DNA of 5,461 nt, from the NCBI GenBank assembly GCA_023134675.1, contig JAGLUQ010000076.1, positions 1 to 5,461 of the forward strand, read 5' to 3'. Under the pieces are notes generated by a model. It saw nothing but the letters and a program-made list of their open reading frames with translations, had not been told where the DNA came from and made no database searches. Positions 1-5,165 of the stretch are shown here, in pieces (position 1 is the stretch's first letter; every line of letters starts with the position of its first letter). Made by a program: the position numbers and the translations under genes. This DNA is from Candidatus Aenigmatarchaeota archaeon (GTDB lineage Archaea > EX4484-52 > GLR71).

Positions 1-74
1 GTTTTATAAAGTTAATTATTCATATTTTTTCTACTTATTTTATCCTTTGGAAGGAGTATTATTCGGTGTAAGTT
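1..74 (+). promoter_or_regulatory. Upstream region of the 302-residue gene, with TATA candidates and a distant SD-like block
   Basis: No gene end is recognisable in these first bases. Two AT-rich boxes could serve as TATA elements: TTTTATAAA at 2-10, the better match to the archaeal consensus, and TTATTTTAT at 35-43. A purine block GGAAGGAG at 49-56 resembles a Shine-Dalgarno sequence but ends 18 bases before the ATG at 75, farther than usual. An in-frame TAA at 69-71 rules out a longer protein. The arrangement differs from the leaderless promoters of the next two genes. Which box is used cannot be decided from sequence. Confidence 0.3.
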
Positions 75-983
75 ATGTCTGGTATAGTTGATGATTCAAA
101 AAAACGAACATTCATTAAAGATATTGCTAGTCGGGCAAATCAGTTTGATAAATTTATGAAAGCAGAGGAAGATACAAAAGAGACATTTCTTTCAAGAATT
201 CCGGATATATTTACTACAAAAGACTATAATCTTCTGATTGATGATATATATAGAGGACAGAAGCCTTATCCAGATATTAAAGATACATATCTGGACATGA
301 CTGCAAAAGAGTTCAAAGCTATTGTTTCAAAGAAATTTTATGATCTTATACTTGATGAAAAACTTAAGCCCAAATCTGAGATGGGTGAAACATCTAGTCT
401 TCTTAGAACATTAAATCTTGCATTAAATGAACAGAAAAGAACATTTGTTCTCTTAACTCCAGCAGATTATACTTCTGATATGGGAGGTTTTCCTTCTGAA
501 AAAGGGCTTGATCTTTGTGCTTGCCTTACTTATCCAGATCAAGAAGATTTAAACAATAAAGATTTTGTTTGTATTTTACATAATGCTACTTTACCGTACC
601 ATATTGAAGATGTTATCGGTGTTTTTAAAACTGAGTTCGATCCGGATGGTAAAAATGATATATATAAGGTCTGTCCTCATACAAAAAGTCTTGATGTTGA
701 AACTTGCAAAAAGCTTAGACCACGGCTTTGTGAATTGCACCGTAAACCTATAAGATTAAAACAGGACGAGGAATTTATTGAAGATTTACCTGATTATATG
801 GAACGAAAATATAGGTCAGTTGTGGATCAGATTATAAAAGATTATGATAAATCTGCTTATTCTATAACAGATAAAAGATCTCATGATTCTAAGTTTAAAG
901 ATATTGATACTAAAGCAAAAAAGATAGCAAAAAAAATATTTGAAAAATATGATAATAAACTAAAACTAATGGATTATCAATGA
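75..983 (+). CDS. Hypothetical protein, 302 residues, soluble, Cys/His-rich centre
   Basis: I do not recognise this family. The frame is open for 302 codons from an ATG preceded by an in-frame stop at 69-71, so the start is the longest possible. There is no signal peptide or membrane segment, so a cytoplasmic protein is expected. The protein is charged: the N-terminal third is acidic and helical in character, and the C-terminal 60 residues are very rich in Lys and Asp, suggesting a basic helical tail. Six cysteines fall at 148, 150, 166, 200, 211 and 219. The stretch C200-x-H202-x8-C211-x7-C219-x2-H222 could bind a metal, but it matches no zinc-finger signature I know. GC is only about 29% in sampled lines, against about 47% in the genes from 1699 onward, and lysine is mostly AAA. 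This suggests a different origin or weak codon selection. Real gene: likely. Function: unknown. Confidence 0.75.
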   Translation: MSGIVDDSKKRTFIKDIASRANQFDKFMKAEEDTKETFLSRIPDIFTTKDYNLLIDDIYRGQKPYPDIKDTYLDMTAKEFKAIVSKKFYDLILDEKLKPKSEMGETSSLLRTLNLALNEQKRTFVLLTPADYTSDMGGFPSEKGLDLCACLTYPDQEDLNNKDFVCILHNATLPYHIEDVIGVFKTEFDPDGKNDIYKVCPHTKSLDVETCKKLRPRLCELHRKPIRLKQDEEFIEDLPDYMERKYRSVVDQIIKDYDKSAYSITDKRSHDSKFKDIDTKAKKIAKKIFEKYDNKLKLMDYQ

Positions 984-988
984 TTATA

Positions 989-994
989 TTTTTT
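989..994 (+). terminator. Poly-T tract after the 302-residue gene
   Basis: A run of six T lies 5 bases after the TGA stop at 981-983. Archaeal transcription commonly ends at short T-rich tracts without a stem-loop, and no hairpin precedes this one. The next gene has its own promoter 24 bases further on, which fits separate transcription. Confidence 0.4.
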
Positions 995-1017
995 CACCGC
1001 TTCCCTTAAAACAAATA

Positions 1018-1027
1018 TTTTTAAATA
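1018..1027 (+). promoter_or_regulatory. TATA box of the 202-residue gene (leaderless)
   Basis: TTTTTAAATA begins 29 bases before the ATG at 1047. In archaea a TATA box is centred about 25 bases before the transcription start, so the transcript would begin at or beside the A of the ATG. The same ten bases sit at exactly the same distance from the next gene (1670-1679). ATAAGTAT at 1041-1048 overlaps the start and recurs near the next start, possibly as an initiator element. Confidence 0.6.
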
Positions 1028-1046
1028 TTGGATAATCAGGATAAGT

Positions 1047-1655
1047 ATGCAGTGCCAGGAAAAAGAGACAATGTTTGATTTTGAAAAATATAGTCATTAT
1101 CTTCTTGTAGAGGTCAAATTCAATGGTGCAGGGACGGCTGTAAATCATCAGGTCGAAAATTTTCTTAAGGCATTTGAAGGGGAATATAAAAACAGCCCCG
1201 GTTTTAATGATGCAGTCATATATACAGCTCTTGCTTCTGCCAGCGGAAATGATATTTCACAACTTGGGAATCCTTTTGATTACCTGGTATATTTTAAGGA
1301 TGATGTAGATGTTCCTGTAATCAACGGTACTGTTCATTCAACAAATATGGGGATGATAAAGGATTATTGCAGAGGCAATAGAGATAATATATCCCAGGCA
1401 AAAATAAACGAGCTTTCAGCATCACTTGAACATATATTCAAAGATATCGTAGCGGAAATCAGATATGACAAAGCATCCGGTCTGAAAGACAGCATGTCTG
1501 ATATTATTATGAACTATAATGTCTCTGGTGAGATAAGAACGCCAGAAGCAGATATCATTGTGGGTTTCATGAATAAGGAGTCGTTTGAGCGATTTTATAA
1601 TGCTTTGGAATCAAAAGAATACCTTTCAGTGTGTAAAATAGTTAAGTATTTTTAA
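1047..1655 (+). CDS. Hypothetical protein, 202 residues
   Basis: I do not recognise this family. The protein looks like a compact alpha/beta cytoplasmic protein with no signal peptide, membrane helix or metal-binding cluster; its three cysteines, at 3, 108 and 196, are scattered. Short hydrophobic strand-like stretches occur at about 18-24 (YLLVEVK), 56-63, 79-84 and 168-174, separated by amphipathic helices; 117-140 looks helical. I chose the first ATG because a TATA box lies 29 bases upstream, the spacing expected for a leaderless message. The alternative ATG at 1071 (residue 9) has only a weak purine stretch before it. GC is about 37% in the sampled line, between the AT-rich gene upstream and the genes downstream. 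The T-rich end of the gene (1648-1653) may act as a terminator. Expression as a single-gene unit is inferred. Confidence 0.75.
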   Translation: MQCQEKETMFDFEKYSHYLLVEVKFNGAGTAVNHQVENFLKAFEGEYKNSPGFNDAVIYTALASASGNDISQLGNPFDYLVYFKDDVDVPVINGTVHSTNMGMIKDYCRGNRDNISQAKINELSASLEHIFKDIVAEIRYDKASGLKDSMSDIIMNYNVSGEIRTPEADIIVGFMNKESFERFYNALESKEYLSVCKIVKYF

Positions 1656-1669
1656 TCATTTCTGTAACA

Positions 1670-1679
1670 TTTTTAAATA
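1670..1679 (+). promoter_or_regulatory. TATA box of the zinc-finger/HTH gene (leaderless)
   Basis: TTTTTAAATA starts 29 bases before the ATG at 1699, identical in sequence and spacing to the box at 1018-1027. ATAAGTAT recurs at 1690-1697. No Shine-Dalgarno sequence stands at a usable distance, so the mRNA is probably leaderless. Confidence 0.6.
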
Positions 1680-1698
1680 AGGACACCTAATAAGTATT

Positions 1699-1953
1699 AT
1701 GCGCGTGTGTAAATTCTGCGGGAAATTCATTCTTACAAGCTATAACCAGCATCTTGCTATAGCACATCCGCGTGAGTGGAATAAGATAAAGCAGGAGTGG
1801 ATAACGCTCAAGAGCGACGGTATGACTGCGCAGCAGATTGCTGACAAGTATGAGACTAATACCACGACTGTTAGCCGTGCGATAAAGGATTCTTACAGCG
1901 CGTTCCATAAGCTTCAGAGACACAAGAATTCAGAGATAGAGATATTTGAGTAA
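1699..1953 (+). CDS. Small C2H2 zinc-finger plus helix-turn-helix DNA-binding protein
   Basis: The 84-residue protein has two parts. Residues 4-23 form a C-x2-C-x10-H-x4-H finger (C4, C7, H18, H23), with F10 and L19 at positions suited to the finger core. Residues about 42-63 form a helix-turn-helix of the resolvase/sigma-like type: a first helix TAQQIADKY, a short turn, then a recognition helix TTTVSRAIKD. The tail is short and basic, then acidic. Archaeal genomes carry many such single-finger or finger-plus-HTH proteins, and most are uncharacterised. A role as a DNA-binding transcription regulator is inferred from the domains; the targets are unknown. The start is supported by the TATA box 29 bases upstream. 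It ends 65 bases before the dimethyltransferase gene on the same strand, so cotranscription is possible. GC is about 47% in the sampled line, like the genes that follow. Confidence 0.85.
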   Translation: MRVCKFCGKFILTSYNQHLAIAHPREWNKIKQEWITLKSDGMTAQQIADKYETNTTTVSRAIKDSYSAFHKLQRHKNSEIEIFE

Positions 1954-2018
1954 TGATCTGTTCTGTATCTTTAGGCTTTTAGACAAAACAATAAAAACAA
2001 TGCATCCCTATTTCTGTC

Positions 2019-2843
2019 ATGAGCGATATCCATGATCTCTGCATAAGGCCGGCAAAGAAGCTTGGCCAGAATTTTCTTGTCGACAAAAATATTGTAAAAC
2101 TTGAAATCAAGGAGGCTGAAGTCTCGGCTGATGAGACAGTGCTTGAGATCGGTGCGGGATACGGCGCCCTGACACTTGAGCTTGCGAAGATGGCAAAAAA
2201 AGTCATTGCTGTAGAAATAGATGACGAACTTGTGCCTTTGCTTGAGAAAAGGCTTGCTGAGGAAGGTCTGAAGAATGTTGATATTATATGCGAAGATGTG
2301 CTAAAGGCAGAGATGCCACCATTTGACAAATGTGTATCCAACATACCTTACCAGATATCGTCAAAGATAATAGAGATGCTTGGGAAGTATGGGGAATTTT
2401 CTGTCCTTATCATGCAGAAGGAATTTGCTGAGCGCCTTGTGGCACAGCCCGGAGAGAAGAACTATTCAAGGATATCTATTCTTGCGCAGTATCATTTTAT
2501 ACCTGTGTTCGTTAGAAAAGTTGGAAAGAAATGCTTTTATCCGGTGCCTAAGGTTGATTCGGCCATTGTCAAGCTGTTTCCCCGCAAGGTAAAGCCTTTT
2601 GTGTCTGATGAGAATTTCTTTTTTCAGTTTGTAAAAGCTGTGTTTATACATAAGAACCAGAAGCTGTGGAAAGCTGTGTCTCATTCAAAGCGTGAGATGG
2701 AAGTTGATAAGAAGATTCTTTCCGAGCTTGGCAAAAAGCTTACAGATGCGGATGTGAAGGTCAAGGATCTTGATATTGATCGTGTTGCTGCTGCATCAAA
2801 TGAGATGTATGCCCTGTTTAAAGAGAAAGGTTTGAAGATCTGA
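2019..2843 (+). CDS. rsmA: rRNA adenine N6,N6-dimethyltransferase RsmA/KsgA/Dim1
   Basis: This SAM-dependent enzyme dimethylates the two adjacent adenines in the helix-45 loop of small-subunit rRNA (A1518/A1519 in E. coli numbering), a late step in 30S assembly. The family motifs appear in order: LGQNFL (15-20); SAM motif I EIGAGYG (43-49); acidic ribose-binding residue E66 in VEID; ED at 92-93; catalytic NIPY (108-111); the QKEFAERL...YSRIS block (133-153); and FYPVPKVDS (173-181). The 274-residue length is normal for archaeal Dim1, and the QKEFAERL and C-terminal parts resemble the methanogen enzyme as I recall it. The ATG at 2019 has no good Shine-Dalgarno; a weak AT-rich box (CAATAAAAAC, about 1989-1998) or readthrough from the zinc-finger gene may supply transcription. 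Its last 26 bases overlap the end of the convergent paralogue. The complete motif set makes this the housekeeping copy. Confidence 0.97.
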   Translation: MSDIHDLCIRPAKKLGQNFLVDKNIVKLEIKEAEVSADETVLEIGAGYGALTLELAKMAKKVIAVEIDDELVPLLEKRLAEEGLKNVDIICEDVLKAEMPPFDKCVSNIPYQISSKIIEMLGKYGEFSVLIMQKEFAERLVAQPGEKNYSRISILAQYHFIPVFVRKVGKKCFYPVPKVDSAIVKLFPRKVKPFVSDENFFFQFVKAVFIHKNQKLWKAVSHSKREMEVDKKILSELGKKLTDADVKVKDLDIDRVAAASNEMYALFKEKGLKI

Positions 2844-3624
2844 GTATGGTCTTAAGCTCTTGTATGGAAAGCATTATGACTTTCTTATCAAGGATTTTTT
2901 TATCGATATCTGCCTTTCTTATAGTCTCTTTTGATTCCTTTTTTGTGTATCTTTTATTATCCTTCGCTGACTTTAGGTCTATTATCGCTTCCATAAGCGC
3001 GTTTCCCGCCTTTCTTGTCCTTTGGTCATAAAGGAGGCGAAGGATGTATCTTTCTGCGTTATCTTCAAGGTCCTCTTTTCTTATCGGCGTTATCCTGATG
3101 ACTGATGATGTGACTCTTGGCGGCGGGGTGAACGATTCTTTCGGCACGTCTGCTATATGTTCTATCCTGAAGTATGCAGGCATGACAAGAGAAAGAAGTG
3201 ATTCTGCTTTTGGTTGGTTCAGCATCTTGTCGGCAAAGCTCTTGTTCACTGTCAAGATGCCTTCCTTGAATCTTGTTTTTGACAACTTAAGCATCAACGG
3301 TTCTGATATGTTGTAGGGGATGTTTGCTATTATCTTGTCAAAGGCGGGAAGATATGAAGAAAGGGCGTCTTCGTATATGAATGTTATGTTCGGATATCTT
3401 TTTTTCAGGATTTTGTGGTCTTTTTCAAATTTTCTGTCTATTTCGTAAGAGATTACTTTGCATCCTGTCTTTGCTATCTCTTCTGTAAGGATGCCTGTGC
3501 CAGCACCTATTTCAAGGATTGTCTCATCTTTTTTAATCTTTGCTGAAGTGATAATCCTGTCTATGAACACTCTGTCTGTCATGAAGTGCTGGCCGTATCT
3601 TGAAAGATCCTGTCTTTCTTTCAT
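2818..3624 (-). CDS. Divergent RsmA/KsgA-family rRNA adenine methyltransferase (second copy, Erm-like features)
   Basis: The 268-residue protein keeps the fold and chemistry of the adenine-N6 rRNA methyltransferases: GQHFMTD (11-17, against LGQNFL in typical members), EIGAGTG (38-44), ribose-binding E61 in YEID, ED at 85-86, catalytic NIPY (101-104) and FTPPPRVTSS (165-174). It should therefore bind SAM and probably methylates an adenine in RNA. It lacks the conserved E...R...Y(G/S)RxS block: E135, R139 and R151 of the neighbouring RsmA correspond to S129, K133 and an unrelated LLSLV stretch, with a shortened loop. Erm 23S methyltransferases also lack this block. The C-terminal domain (about 185-268) is Lys-rich. 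The ATG follows the RNase J stop by 7 bases, so the two are almost certainly one operon with coupled translation. The substrate is unknown. Alternatives are dedicated mono- or dimethylation elsewhere in rRNA, an Erm-like activity, or a binding-only assembly factor. Confidence 0.9.
   Translation of the reverse strand: MKERQDLSRYGQHFMTDRVFIDRIITSAKIKKDETILEIGAGTGILTEEIAKTGCKVISYEIDRKFEKDHKILKKRYPNITFIYEDALSSYLPAFDKIIANIPYNISEPLMLKLSKTRFKEGILTVNKSFADKMLNQPKAESLLSLVMPAYFRIEHIADVPKESFTPPPRVTSSVIRITPIRKEDLEDNAERYILRLLYDQRTRKAGNALMEAIIDLKSAKDNKRYTKKESKETIRKADIDKKILDKKVIMLSIQELKTILRSSNLSL
2895..2901 (+). terminator. Possible poly-T terminator of rsmA inside the convergent gene
   Basis: Because rsmA and its paralogue overlap tail to tail, rsmA transcription must end inside the opposite gene. 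The first long T run on the plus strand after the stop is seven T at 2895-2901, followed by six T at 2939-2944. No hairpin is evident. The tract also encodes lysines of the minus-strand gene, so composition alone could explain it. Confidence 0.3.
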
Positions 3625-3631
3625 GATGATC

Positions 3632-4954
3632 CTACTTTATATTCACATATCTTCCGTCTGTCATGATATGGACTGTGTCACCTATTATGAATCCTTCCTC
3701 TTCACAGAGAGATGCAAAAGATGCAAGCCTCTCTGTCTCGCCGTGCATAGGTATAACCTTTTCAGGATTCAGTATCCTCAGTAAGTCCCTGTGGTCCTCT
3801 CTCATGGCATGGCCTGATACATGGACATCTTTCAGTATTCGCACGCCCTGTTCTTTCAGGTTCCTTTCTATCACATACCTGTTCGCTTTGTTTATAGGTG
3901 TAGGTATTGTCATTGATGAGAAGATTACCTGGTCTTCTTTCCTGAACTTGAACTTGTATTCCTTGTTCGCTATCCTTGAAAGGACTGAGTTCGGCTCGCC
4001 CTGGTTACCTGTAGATAATACAAGATATTTTTCAGGATTCTTTGCTACAGCATCTATTGTGGCCTTCACTTCTTTTGGTCTTCCCTGAAGCTGGAACTGG
4101 GTTGTGTCTATAAGGCCCAGATCTTTTGCTGCATTTATGTAGTTGTCCATAGACCTTCCAAGAACAACAACCTGCCTTCTTCCTTTGTTCGCTTCAACTA
4201 TGCTTTTTATCCTTGCTATCTGTGATGCGAAAGATGTTATGAAGACTGCTGAGCTGTCAAGGTATGCCCTGTCTATGGCGTCAATGACCATATCTTTTGC
4301 AACTTTCTCTGACGGTGTCCTCTGCTCTTCTCGTATATGGACGCATTCTGAAAGATGCAGTTTGACGCCTTCGCTTCCAAGTTCTTTGAGTCTCTTGTAA
4401 TCAGGCTTGTCGCCAAGTGTAGGCGTGTTGTCAAGCTTGAAGTCGTATGCTACCGTTACAAGGCCTTCGGCTGTATATGCAGCTATAAGTGATGCATCGG
4501 GTATGCTATGTGGCATGTTGACATATTCTATCCTGAAGTTCTTTGAAAGCTCTGCCGTGTCGCCGTACTGCATAGGTGTCACGAACTTGAGCTGGCTTTC
4601 TTGATTATGGTCTTTTAAGAGACGTTTTATTATCTCTGCTGTATATGGTGTCGCAAGGATTGGGCAGTTGTATCTTTTCGCGAGCTTTGGTATTGCTGAC
4701 ACATGGTCAAGATGGCCGTGCGATATGACTATCGCTATCACTTTCTTGCCGTTCAGTATTGTGTCATTTGGAAGGACGCCCATGTTTCTCAGTGTCGGCT
4801 CGTCAAGATCTTCATAATTAAGGCCTCTGCCGCTCAGTTCTATGAGATGCTCCATGGAAACTCCCATATCAAATATGACAACCTCGCCATTGACTTCTAT
4901 TGCTGTCATGTTCTTTCCGACTTCTTTGAAGCCGCCTATTGCGTAAAATTTCAT
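3632..4954 (-). CDS. rnj: Archaeal RNase J (beta-CASP metallo-beta-lactamase ribonuclease)
   Basis: aRNase J is a zinc-dependent 5'-3' exoribonuclease of the beta-CASP family that takes part in RNA decay and maturation in the cytoplasm. The metallo-beta-lactamase part shows FDMG (28-31), the metal motif HGHLDH (79-84), the motif III histidine H149 in MPHS, and the motif IV aspartate D171 in YDFKLD. The beta-CASP insertion spans roughly residues 190-370, with VFITSFAS (237-244) and TGNQGEPNS (315-323). The C-terminal motifs are SGHA (380-383, H382) and PMHGE (402-406, H404). At 440 residues it matches the short archaeal form, without the C-terminal extension of bacterial RNase J and without the N-terminal KH domains of archaeal CPSF-like proteins. 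GTGAT, 5 bases before the ATG, fits the archaeal anti-Shine-Dalgarno. The divergent methyltransferase gene follows after 7 bases. No catalytic residue is missing, so activity is expected. Confidence 0.95.
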   Translation of the reverse strand: MKFYAIGGFKEVGKNMTAIEVNGEVVIFDMGVSMEHLIELSGRGLNYEDLDEPTLRNMGVLPNDTILNGKKVIAIVISHGHLDHVSAIPKLAKRYNCPILATPYTAEIIKRLLKDHNQESQLKFVTPMQYGDTAELSKNFRIEYVNMPHSIPDASLIAAYTAEGLVTVAYDFKLDNTPTLGDKPDYKRLKELGSEGVKLHLSECVHIREEQRTPSEKVAKDMVIDAIDRAYLDSSAVFITSFASQIARIKSIVEANKGRRQVVVLGRSMDNYINAAKDLGLIDTTQFQLQGRPKEVKATIDAVAKNPEKYLVLSTGNQGEPNSVLSRIANKEYKFKFRKEDQVIFSSMTIPTPINKANRYVIERNLKEQGVRILKDVHVSGHAMREDHRDLLRILNPEKVIPMHGETERLASFASLCEEEGFIIGDTVHIMTDGRYVNIK

Positions 4955-4959
4955 TTTTT

Positions 4960-4964
4960 ATCAC
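4960..4964 (-). promoter_or_regulatory. Ribosome binding site of RNase J
   Basis: On the minus strand GTGAT ends 5 bases before the ATG. It matches part of AGGAGGTGATC, the complement of the conserved 3' end of 16S rRNA. This gene thus has a leader and an SD, unlike the leaderless genes on the left side of the window. Confidence 0.5.
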
Positions 4965-4969
4965 TTTTC

Positions 4970-4982
4970 CTGTTTACTTTTG
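4970..4982 (-). repeat. Direct repeat CAAAAGTAAACAG, copy 2 (RBS-proximal)
   Basis: This is a perfect 13-base match to the copy at 5024-5036, in the same orientation, with starts 54 bases apart. It lies just before the ribosome binding site of the RNase J gene. Confidence 0.7.
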
Positions 4983-5023
4983 TCTCTAGTAAATCTCTCG
5001 GAGTATTTCCGGACCTAAAGAAA

Positions 5024-5036
5024 CTGTTTACTTTTG
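5024..5036 (-). repeat. Direct repeat CAAAAGTAAACAG, copy 1 (promoter-proximal)
   Basis: This is the first copy, in the transcription direction of RNase J, of the 13-base repeat. It falls about where transcription from the TATA candidate at 5057-5066 would start. Between the copies lies a short inverted repeat, CGGA-AATAC-TCCG, at 4999-5011. Confidence 0.7.
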
Positions 5037-5056
5037 ATATTATTTTCGGGTCTTCT

Positions 5057-5066
5057 GTTATATATG
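5057..5066 (-). promoter_or_regulatory. Candidate TATA box of the RNase J operon
   Basis: CATATATAAC on the minus strand is the best TATA-like box between the right-hand gene and RNase J. Start of transcription about 25 bases on would be near 5037, giving a leader of about 80 bases that contains both repeats and the RBS. Other AT-rich boxes exist in this stretch, so the assignment is tentative. Confidence 0.4.
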
Positions 5067-5078
5067 TATTGGTCAAAT

Positions 5079-5096
5079 CTTGATTTAAGAATCAGG
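5079..5096. other. Small inverted repeat in the intergenic region
   Basis: CTTGATT and AATCAGG pair over 7 bases (one G-T pair) around a TAAG loop. The stem is weak, and it lies upstream of the RNase J TATA candidate. It could be an operator-like palindrome or chance. Confidence 0.25.
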
Positions 5097-5132
5097 CTTA
5101 AACAAAATCAATAATATTATGATGGCTAATTG

Positions 5133-5150
5133 AAAAAATAAGTTTAAAAA
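5133..5150 (-). terminator. Poly-T terminator after the right-edge gene
   Basis: On the minus strand, downstream of the TAA at 5166-5168, there is a run of five T (5150 to 5146) and then six T (5138 to 5133), 15 to 35 bases past the stop. No stem-loop is present. This is a typical archaeal T-rich terminator and suggests the RNase J operon is transcribed separately. Confidence 0.45.
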
Positions 5151-5165
5151 TATATGTATTTATCA

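Noticed and set aside
1979..2344. Minus-strand 121-codon frame opposite rsmA, very Ser-rich
   Set aside because: It is a shadow of the rsmA reading frame; the Ser-rich translation is a codon-complement artefact.
2846..3316. Plus-strand open frames (61 and 90 codons) with hydrophobic, membrane-like translations
   Set aside because: They are antisense to the well-supported methyltransferase gene. The hydrophobicity comes from reading its Lys/Glu codons backwards.
3663..4604. Plus-strand frames of 65 to 141 codons opposite RNase J
   Set aside because: RNase J motifs are complete on the minus strand; these frames have no recognisable features or start signals.
4703..5083. Plus-strand 126-codon frame crossing the RNase J start into the intergenic region
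   Set aside because: About two thirds is antisense to RNase J, and the rest is the leader and promoter region; no RBS or motif.
5110..5140. C box-like ATGATGG suggesting a C/D sRNA on the plus strand
   Set aside because: No D box (CTGA) or C'/D' pair lies at a suitable distance, so a C/D RNA is not supported.
4955..5165. tRNA, CRISPR array or insertion-sequence ends in the largest intergenic gap
   Set aside because: No cloverleaf or TTC-loop sequence, no more than two repeat copies, and no terminal inverted repeats were found.
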